A stretch of 64,000 nucleotides of DNA from the NCBI RefSeq assembly GCF_004792515.1, contig NZ_CP038865.1, forward strand, positions 890,001 through 954,000, read 5' to 3'. Within the stretch, counting starts at the first letter, position 1. Every line of letters begins with the position of its first letter. The notes under the pieces were generated by a model. It worked only from the letters and a program-made list of their open reading frames with translations. It was not told where the DNA came from and ran no database searches. Origin of the DNA: Vagococcus xieshaowenii (lineage in GTDB: Bacteria > Bacillota > Bacilli > Lactobacillales > Vagococcaceae). This document shows, piece after piece, positions 58,336 through 64,000 of the stretch. Both the position numbers and the translations under genes were made by a program.

Positions 58336-58433
58336 AGATTATGTAAATTTATGTTCGAAAAACTTCGCGCTAGGGTAGCTTAGGGCGATTTTTAATCGAA
58401 TGAATTTTAATAAGTGACTAAGGGTGATGAAAG

Positions 58434-60272
58434 TTGAGCAGGATACCACAAGAAGTTCTTGATGACATAAGGCATCAAGTGAATATCGTCGATGTTGTTG
58501 GCCAATATGTTCAACTGAAAAAATCAGGAAAAAATTACTTTGGATTATGTCCATTCCATGATGAAAAATCCCCGTCGTTTTCAGTTGCGGAAGATAAGCA
58601 GATTTTTCATTGCTTCGGTTGTGGCAAAGGTGGGAATGTTTTTCAATTTCTTCAAGAAGTTGATGGCTTATCCTTTGTAGAATCTGTTGAAAAAGTTGCA
58701 CAAACAAGCCATGTTGAGATTAATTATCAATTCCAACCAGAGATGTCTGTTAATGAAACAGGACAAAAAAGAAAAATTGATACACTAATCGAAATGCATG
58801 AAAAAGCAGCAACCTTATTTCAACACGTTCTGTTAAAAACCAAAGTAGGTGAGCCTGCATTAGAATATCTTTATCAGCGTGGTTTAACAGATGAACAAAT
58901 TGAGCACTTTGGTATAGGTTTTGCACCATCTGAAAATAGCTTGTTACGAAAAGTATTTGAAAATGAAGGTTATAGTGAAGAACTATTAGAAGCATCTGGC
59001 CTAATGTCGTTACGTGACAATGGTGAATTCGTTGATCGTTTTTTTGGACGTATCATGTTTCCAATACGCAATAATCAAGGGAAACTAGTCGCTTTTTCGG
59101 GAAGATTATTTGATCAATATTTATTGGATCAAAAGAAGAGTCCGAAATACTTAAACAGTCCTGAAACTGAAATTTTTAACAAACGACAAGTATTGTATAA
59201 TTTCTATGAAGCTAGAAAAACAGGACGTAAAGAAAATGAATTAGTGTTGTTTGAAGGATTTATGGATGTCATTGCGGCACATAATGCAGGAATTACCAAT
59301 GGTGTTGCTTCAATGGGGACGAGCTTAACGGGAGAACAAATCAATACATTACAACGAACGGTAGGTCAACTATTAATTTGTTATGATGGGGATAATGCCG
59401 GTAAAGAAGCAAGCTTTCGCGCATTAAAAACAATTAGTGAGCAGTCAGCACTAGATATAAGCCTTGTCTTATTACCAGAAAAGATGGATCCAGATGAATT
59501 TATTCAAAAGTATGGATCTGAACGTTTCATCCATCTATTGAGAAATCAACGTGAATCTCCGTTTACTTTTAAATTAGATTATTATAAGCAGAATAAAAAT
59601 TTAGAAAACGAACACGACCGCTTTGACTATTTGAACACGATGGTAACAGAATTATTATCGGTCAATTCTGTCATTGAACGTGAAGTGTACATTAAACAAC
59701 TAGCAGATAATTTTGATGTCTCGGTTGAAGCAATTCAAGCAGAAATTCAAAAAGGATTATCTAATCAAACGCAAGAACGACAATCCAAACGTCGTGATGT
59801 TTATCAGCCAGAGATTGTGATACCACAAGTACAACAAGTTTCCAAAATGTCACTAGCTGAAAAAACAGAACAAATGTTAATGTATCGCATATTGCATGAA
59901 AGTAGTACGGCGTCAATGATAAAAAATATTCCAGACTTCAACTTTATTCATGAAGAGTATCAAGAAATCTTTCAGATATATTCTGAATACAAGATGTTGC
60001 ATGATGAATTTTTAGAAGCAGATTTTTTAAATGCGTTAACAGACGAACGATTAAAAAATAAATTAATTCAAATTAGCTATTTAGATATGTCAGAAGAAAG
60101 TAGTCAACAAGAAATTAATGATTACATTCGCACAATTAATAAAGCTAACCTTGAACAATTGAAACAAGAAAAATTGATGCAACAAAAAGAAGCATCACGT
60201 ATTGGAAACAAAGAATTAGAACTTCAATTAACAATTGAGATAATTAATATCCAAAAGTTACTTAAGGATTAG
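58434..60272 (+). CDS. dnaG: DNA primase
   Basis: 612 residues. Makes RNA primers at the replication fork. The N-terminal zinc-binding domain has CPFHDEKSPSFSV and FHCFGCGKGG (residues about 40-68). The RNA polymerase core includes FFGRIMFPIRN and a TOPRIM fold (LVLFEGFMDVIAAH, LLICYDGDNAGKEA). The C-terminal helicase-interaction region runs from about 440. The start is a TTG at 58434, seven bases after AGGGTGA; no ATG in frame fits. It is followed 22 bases later by rpoD, the conserved macromolecular synthesis pair, without rpsU. Confidence 0.97.
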   Translation: MSRIPQEVLDDIRHQVNIVDVVGQYVQLKKSGKNYFGLCPFHDEKSPSFSVAEDKQIFHCFGCGKGGNVFQFLQEVDGLSFVESVEKVAQTSHVEINYQFQPEMSVNETGQKRKIDTLIEMHEKAATLFQHVLLKTKVGEPALEYLYQRGLTDEQIEHFGIGFAPSENSLLRKVFENEGYSEELLEASGLMSLRDNGEFVDRFFGRIMFPIRNNQGKLVAFSGRLFDQYLLDQKKSPKYLNSPETEIFNKRQVLYNFYEARKTGRKENELVLFEGFMDVIAAHNAGITNGVASMGTSLTGEQINTLQRTVGQLLICYDGDNAGKEASFRALKTISEQSALDISLVLLPEKMDPDEFIQKYGSERFIHLLRNQRESPFTFKLDYYKQNKNLENEHDRFDYLNTMVTELLSVNSVIEREVYIKQLADNFDVSVEAIQAEIQKGLSNQTQERQSKRRDVYQPEIVIPQVQQVSKMSLAEKTEQMLMYRILHESSTASMIKNIPDFNFIHEEYQEIFQIYSEYKMLHDEFLEADFLNALTDERLKNKLIQISYLDMSEESSQQEINDYIRTINKANLEQLKQEKLMQQKEASRIGNKELELQLTIEIINIQKLLKD

Positions 60273-60294
60273 AATATATTAGGGGGCATGGTCC

Positions 60295-61404
60295 ATGGCA
60301 AACCAAAAAGAAACAAATAAGGTGACTTATAATCAAGCAGTTACTGCACTGATTAAAGAACACAAAGTAAAAGGTTCCATTTTATATGATGAATTAACTG
60401 ATAAAATCGCAACACCTTATGAATTAGGTGATAAAGGGATGGATAGCTTGATTCAACGTGTCGAAGATCAAGGAATCAGCGTAGTTGATGAAGATGGTGA
60501 ACCAGCAAAAAGAAGTTTACAAACAGAAGATGAAATTGATCAAAAAGATGAAGATTTGTCTGCCCCAGCTGGAGTTAAAATCAATGACCCAGTTCGTATG
60601 TATTTAAAAGAAATCGGTCGTGTAGATTTATTAACAGCACAAGAAGAGATTGATTTGGCTTTACGTATTGTAGATGGCGATCAAGAAGCTAAACAAAAAT
60701 TAGCTGAAGCTAACTTACGTTTAGTTGTTAGTATTGCTAAACGTTATGTTGGTCGTGGAATGCAGTTTCTAGATTTAATCCAAGAAGGTAATATGGGATT
60801 AATGAAAGCTGTTGAAAAATTTGACCATACAAAAGGTTTCAAGTTCTCTACTTATGCAACATGGTGGATTCGTCAAGCTATTACGCGTGCGATTGCCGAT
60901 CAAGCAAGAACGATTCGTATTCCAGTTCATATGGTCGAAACAATTAATAAATTGATTCGTATTCAACGTCAATTATTACAAGATTTAGGACGCGAACCAA
61001 CACCTGAAGAAATTGGTGCAGAAATGGATTTACCAACTGAAAAAGTACGTGAAATCTTAAAAATCTCACAAGAACCTGTTTCATTAGAAACGCCAATTGG
61101 TGAAGAGGACGATTCGCACCTTGGGGACTTTATTGAGGATCAAGATGCAACAAGTCCAGCTGAACATGCTGCATACGAAATGTTAAAAGAACAATTAGAA
61201 AATGTGTTAGATCAACTAACAGATCGTGAAGAGAATGTTTTACGTTTACGTTTTGGTCTAGATGATGGTCGTACGCGCACGTTAGAAGAAGTCGGAAAAG
61301 TATTCGGTGTTACTCGTGAACGTATTCGTCAGATTGAAGCTAAAGCATTGAGAAAATTACGTCATCCATCACGTTCTAAACAATTAAAAGATTTCTTAGA
61401 ATAA
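60295..61404 (+). CDS. rpoD: Primary sigma factor SigA (RpoD)
   Basis: 369 residues. Directs RNA polymerase to housekeeping promoters with TTGACA and TATAAT boxes. Region 1.1 (about 1-80), region 1.2 ([11 protein letters not shown]), region 2 ([31 protein letters not shown] is the start, with the -10 reader [17 protein letters not shown]), region 3 and region 4.2 ([20 protein letters not shown]) are all intact. AGGGGGCATGGTCC precedes the ATG. Cotranscribed with dnaG. A terminator follows the stop. Confidence 0.98.
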   Translation: MANQKETNKVTYNQAVTALIKEHKVKGSILYDELTDKIATPYELGDKGMDSLIQRVEDQGISVVDEDGEPAKRSLQTEDEIDQKDEDLSAPAGVKINDPVRMYLKEIGRVDLLTAQEEIDLALRIVDGDQEAKQKLAEANLRLVVSIAKRYVGRGMQFLDLIQEGNMGLMKAVEKFDHTKGFKFSTYATWWIRQAITRAIADQARTIRIPVHMVETINKLIRIQRQLLQDLGREPTPEEIGAEMDLPTEKVREILKISQEPVSLETPIGEEDDSHLGDFIEDQDATSPAEHAAYEMLKEQLENVLDQLTDREENVLRLRFGLDDGRTRTLEEVGKVFGVTRERIRQIEAKALRKLRHPSRSKQLKDFLE

Positions 61405-61417
61405 ACATAACCATTAT

Positions 61418-61453
61418 AAGAGTGTGACGAACTTTCCGTTACACTCTTTTTTT
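61418..61453 (+). terminator. Terminator after rpoD
   Basis: AAGAGTGTGACG pairs with CGTTACACTCTT, followed by Ts. Confidence 0.88.
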
Positions 61454-61473
61454 GTAGAGGAGGTATTGTTAAG

Positions 61474-62208
61474 ATGATGACAAGAGCAAATAAGCCATTT
61501 AAAACGCATAGCAATATTTGTTTACCTTTAATGGCAAGAAATGAAGCGGACTTGTTAGTTGAAGTAGATAAACTTGTGAACGCAAAGCCGGACATTATTG
61601 AGTGGCGCGTTGACTATTTTGATGACTTTGAAACGATTGATTTGATGACTGATTTAGTAAATAAAATAACCCCTAAACTTAATAATATTCCACTGTTAGT
61701 AACCTTACGAACAAAAAGAGAAGGTGGTAAAGCTGATATTTCAGACAGCTTATACGTTCAATTGATTGAACAATATGCAACGCATTTAATCATAGATTTT
61801 CTTGACATTCAATTTCATTCTGTCAAAAATCATGAAGGGTTGTTGACGTTACTGAAGCATCAACAGATTATTCTTGTTATTAGTTATCATGACTTTACAA
61901 AGACATTATCAAAAGAAGAGATGATGAAGCTTTTGAAAGAGATGCAACATTACTATCCATCTTCTGTATACAAACTAGCCCAGATGCCACGAGATTTTGA
62001 GGATGTCTTAAATGTGATGTCTGTTTCATATGAAGTAGGCAAAGAAGAAACAGTGATTATGATTGCAATGGGGGAACTAGGTAAGGTTACTCGTGTGTTA
62101 ACGAAGCAGCTTAACAGCTGGCTAACATTTGTAAGTCTAGACGCTTTGTCTGCACCAGGTCAGATGACAATTGAACAAGCTAAAGAGTTGCTATCACAAT
62201 TTAAATGA
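61474..62208 (+). CDS. aroD: 3-dehydroquinate dehydratase, type I
   Basis: 244 residues. Third step of the shikimate pathway, by a Schiff-base mechanism. Key residues are visible: the substrate-binding IEWRVDYF, the catalytic His in VISYHDF and the Schiff-base Lys in SSVYKLAQMP. The C-terminal APGQMTIEQ loop is typical. It stands apart from other aro genes, directly after rpoD; its promoter is unclear because only 21 bases separate it from the terminator, so it may depend on readthrough. AGAGGAGGTATTGTTAAG precedes the ATG. Confidence 0.95.
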   Translation: MMTRANKPFKTHSNICLPLMARNEADLLVEVDKLVNAKPDIIEWRVDYFDDFETIDLMTDLVNKITPKLNNIPLLVTLRTKREGGKADISDSLYVQLIEQYATHLIIDFLDIQFHSVKNHEGLLTLLKHQQIILVISYHDFTKTLSKEEMMKLLKEMQHYYPSSVYKLAQMPRDFEDVLNVMSVSYEVGKEETVIMIAMGELGKVTRVLTKQLNSWLTFVSLDALSAPGQMTIEQAKELLSQFK

Positions 62209-62237
62209 TAAAAAATACAAGACGCCAATCATTATTA

Positions 62238-62246
62238 TGATATAAT
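62238..62246 (+). promoter_or_regulatory. Extended -10 promoter for trmK
   Basis: TGATATAAT lies 32 bases upstream of the trmK ATG, with no clear -35 box. Confidence 0.5.
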
Positions 62247-62277
62247 TAAACTAGATTATTTAGAAAGTAGTGAAAAA

Positions 62278-62976
62278 ATGAATGAACAAAAATTATCCAA
62301 ACGGTTAGAAAGAGTGGCAAGTTTTGTACCAAAAGATGCTGTAGTGGCAGACATTGGATCAGATCATGCTTATTTACCTGCTTGGTTATATTTAAATAAT
62401 AAAATTACGCGTGCGATTGCTGGAGAGGTTGTAGAGGGACCTTTTAATTCGGCGAAGTCTTTAGTAGCTTCTTTAGGACTAGAAGATAAAATTTCTGTAA
62501 GATTAGCAGATGGGTTGGAAGTTCTTTCTAAAGAAGATAATGTTACAGCTATCACTATTTGCGGAATGGGTGGCTCACTGATTAGAGACATTTTATCTCG
62601 TGGGAAACATAAAGGTCACCTGGTTGGGACAGAGCGTCTTATTTTGCAACCGAATGTTGGTGAACCTACATTAAGACGTTGGTTACAACAAGAGGGCTAT
62701 GAAATTCTTTTAGAAGATATTCTAGAAGAAGATCAAAAAATTTATGAAATAATCGTTGCTGAAAAAACAGGTAATAAAACAGACTATGACGATAAGACTT
62801 TATTTTTTGGTCCGTTTTTACTAAAAAATCATGATGAGATTTTTATCAAAAAATGGCAGTATCAATTAGAAAAATACCACTATATTTTATCTAGTATGGA
62901 ACAGGCTACACATGTTGAACCAAATAAATTAATCGAAGTGAAAGAAAAAATCAGTTGGATTGAAGAGGTGATGTAA
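62278..62976 (+). CDS. trmK: tRNA (adenine22-N1)-methyltransferase
   Basis: 232 residues. Methylates A22 in the D-loop of bacterial tRNAs using SAM. The N-terminal LSKRLERVASFVPK, SAM motif I VVADIGSDHAYLPAWL, the TICGMGGSLIRDIL catalytic region and LQPNVGEPTLRRWL fit TrmK (YqfN). A C-terminal coiled-coil extension follows (from about 170). The rpoD-trmK-Nif3 order is the same as in Bacillus (sigA-yqfN-yqfO). The Nif3 gene begins on the base after its stop codon. Confidence 0.93.
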   Translation: MNEQKLSKRLERVASFVPKDAVVADIGSDHAYLPAWLYLNNKITRAIAGEVVEGPFNSAKSLVASLGLEDKISVRLADGLEVLSKEDNVTAITICGMGGSLIRDILSRGKHKGHLVGTERLILQPNVGEPTLRRWLQQEGYEILLEDILEEDQKIYEIIVAEKTGNKTDYDDKTLFFGPFLLKNHDEIFIKKWQYQLEKYHYILSSMEQATHVEPNKLIEVKEKISWIEEVM

Positions 62977-63780
62977 ATGCTAGCATCAGCATTTATCGAA
63001 AGATTTGAAGAGTATTTCCCACTTGAACTGGCTGAGCCAGGAGACCCAGTTGGTTTACATATTGGGACATTAAATAAAGAAATCAAACGCGTGATGATTA
63101 CGTTGGATGTTAGACCAGAAGTTGTGGCCGAAGCAATTGAGAAGAAAATAGATCTATTAATTGCCAAACATCCCCCTATTTTTCGCCCAGTTAAAGATTT
63201 AATTACAGATCATCCACAGCAACAAATGTTTGCAGATTTATTACGTCATGATATAGCTGTGTATGCGGCACACACAAATATGGATATTGTGCCAAACGGC
63301 TTAAATGACTGGTTCTGTGAATTATTAGGAATAGAAGAGACAACCTATATTACCAAAACACACGAAATAAATAATCAATCATACGGTATTGGTCGGGTTG
63401 GTGATATTAAACAAGCAATGACACTAGAAGAATTAGTTTATCAGGTAAAAGATACATTTAAATTAGATGGTCTAAGATTGATTAGCCGTTCACCACAAAA
63501 CATAGTGAAACGTGTGGCTATATGTGGCGGAAGCGGGGAAAAGTTTTACCGAGATGCCCAAAAAGCTGGAGCCGATGTCTATATAACTGGTGATGTTTAT
63601 TATCATACAGGTCATGATATGATAGCCGATGATTTTTCTGTCATTGATGCGGGTCATTACATCGAATCTTTATGTAAAGAAAAAATAGTTTCTCTATGTA
63701 ATGAATGGAAAAAGGCGTATAATTGGGATATAGAGATTGTTGAGTCAATGGAAAATACTAATCCATTTTCTTATTATTAA
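62977..63780 (+). CDS. Nif3-family dinuclear metal protein
   Basis: 267 residues. The Nif3/DUF34 metal site is visible: IAKHPPIFRP (His), YAAHTNMDIVPNG (His and Asp) and the C-terminal VIDAGHYIESLC (His, Glu). It is the short form, lacking the inserted PII-like domain of Bacillus YqfO. Often annotated as GTP cyclohydrolase I type 2, but that activity is doubtful; the true function is unknown. It starts directly at the trmK stop behind AGAGGTGATGTAA, so the two are coupled. Confidence 0.92.
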   Translation: MLASAFIERFEEYFPLELAEPGDPVGLHIGTLNKEIKRVMITLDVRPEVVAEAIEKKIDLLIAKHPPIFRPVKDLITDHPQQQMFADLLRHDIAVYAAHTNMDIVPNGLNDWFCELLGIEETTYITKTHEINNQSYGIGRVGDIKQAMTLEELVYQVKDTFKLDGLRLISRSPQNIVKRVAICGGSGEKFYRDAQKAGADVYITGDVYYHTGHDMIADDFSVIDAGHYIESLCKEKIVSLCNEWKKAYNWDIEIVESMENTNPFSYY

Positions 63781-63801
63781 AATTAAAGGAGTTGTCGTCA
63801 A

Positions 63802-64000
63802 ATGTACAAAAATTTAGTGCCACGTTTTATTAATTATGTAAAGAAAGAAACACGCTCAGATCATTCTAGCCAAACAGTTCCATCAACACCAACACAAGTA
63901 GAATTCGCTCATATGTTAGTGGAAGAACTAAAAGAACTAGGCATGTCTGATGTGAAATACAATGAAGCAAATGGATTTGTAACAGCTGAGTTGCCAAGTA
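63802..64000 (+). CDS. pepT: Peptidase T (partial, N-terminal part)
   Basis: The gene runs off the right edge; 66 residues are seen. The N terminus MYKNLVPRFINYVKKETRSD, the SSQTVPSTPTQVEFAHMLVEEL segment and GMSDVKYNEANGFVTAELPS match peptidase T, an M20 tripeptidase that removes the N-terminal residue from tripeptides. The metal-binding residues lie beyond the edge. AAAGGAGTTGTCGTCAA precedes the ATG. It follows the Nif3 gene by 21 bases. Confidence 0.92.
   Translation, partial: MYKNLVPRFINYVKKETRSDHSSQTVPSTPTQVEFAHMLVEELKELGMSDVKYNEANGFVTAELPS

Noticed and set aside
58336-58433. Ten-codon leader peptide (ATG near 58351) or riboswitch before dnaG
   Set aside because: No ribosome binding site precedes the tiny frame and no terminator or conserved aptamer pattern is visible.
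62880-63167. 95-codon minus-strand frame over the trmK/Nif3 junction
   Set aside because: Antisense to two conserved genes, with shadow-like Ser/Ile composition and no start context.

Overview
The window is AT-rich chromosomal DNA from a low-GC Gram-positive bacterium of the order Lactobacillales, most likely an Enterococcaceae member and plausibly Vagococcus-like. The genus is inferred from protein character and gene order, not shown. Supporting signs are the recU/PBP1A pair next to a YpsA-type gene and gpsB, a type B RNase P RNA, an EbsA-family gene, a PyrR-attenuated pyr operon, and AGGAGG-type ribosome binding sites with frequent TTG and GTG starts. Nearly everything is core genome. I see no prophage, insertion sequence, CRISPR array, tRNA or rRNA gene.

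Layout. 1-6.1 kb: cell wall synthesis and division (PBP1A partial, recU, ypsA, gpsB), RNase P RNA, an rRNA methyltransferase and an M32 carboxypeptidase. 6.2-13.1 kb: a YfcC-type transporter, a DegV lipid-binding protein, an RNase H-like protein, EbsA, a cold-shock protein, then an operon of a membrane protein, a HEPN-like/CBS protein, lspA and a RluD-type pseudouridine synthase. 13.1-24.9 kb: the whole de novo pyrimidine operon pyrR-uraA-pyrB-pyrC-carA-carB-pyrK-pyrD-pyrF-pyrE, with a strong promoter and two PyrR attenuators. 24.9-29.9 kb: a 50-residue membrane protein, an alpha-carbonic anhydrase, an orphan PstS lipoprotein and a PhoP/PhoR two-component pair. 29.9-38.7 kb: a small kinase, a membrane-anchored glycerophosphodiesterase, rplS with its leader, a TauE/SafE exporter, a large MacB/FtsX-type ABC exporter, and an SPFH/LURP-one pair.

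38.9-45.8 kb: an M20 dipeptidase, YccF, YitT, a MIP18-family Fe-S assembly protein, a probable small RNA locus, two unrecognised genes, a ClbS/DfsB-like protein and a catabolite-controlled 6-phospho-beta-glucosidase. 45.9-51.8 kb: the conserved dinG-ypmB-aspB-asnS cluster. 51.9-58.2 kb: a GntR-regulated ABC transporter followed by a second ABC module whose third gene is a kinase-less, membrane-anchored PASTA protein. 58.3-64 kb: dnaG-rpoD, aroD, trmK, a Nif3 protein and the start of pepT.

How the genes fit together. The pyr operon makes UMP, and PyrR senses its level through RNA attenuators. The carbonic anhydrase just downstream could supply bicarbonate to carbamoyl phosphate synthetase. PhoPR probably controls pstS through direct repeats upstream of it. 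The most unusual items are the ABC/PASTA module, the HEPN-like/CBS fusion, the terminator-bounded RNA locus near 42.3-42.4 kb, and the beta-glucosidase leader, which resembles a LicT-type antitermination site although no antiterminator gene is nearby.
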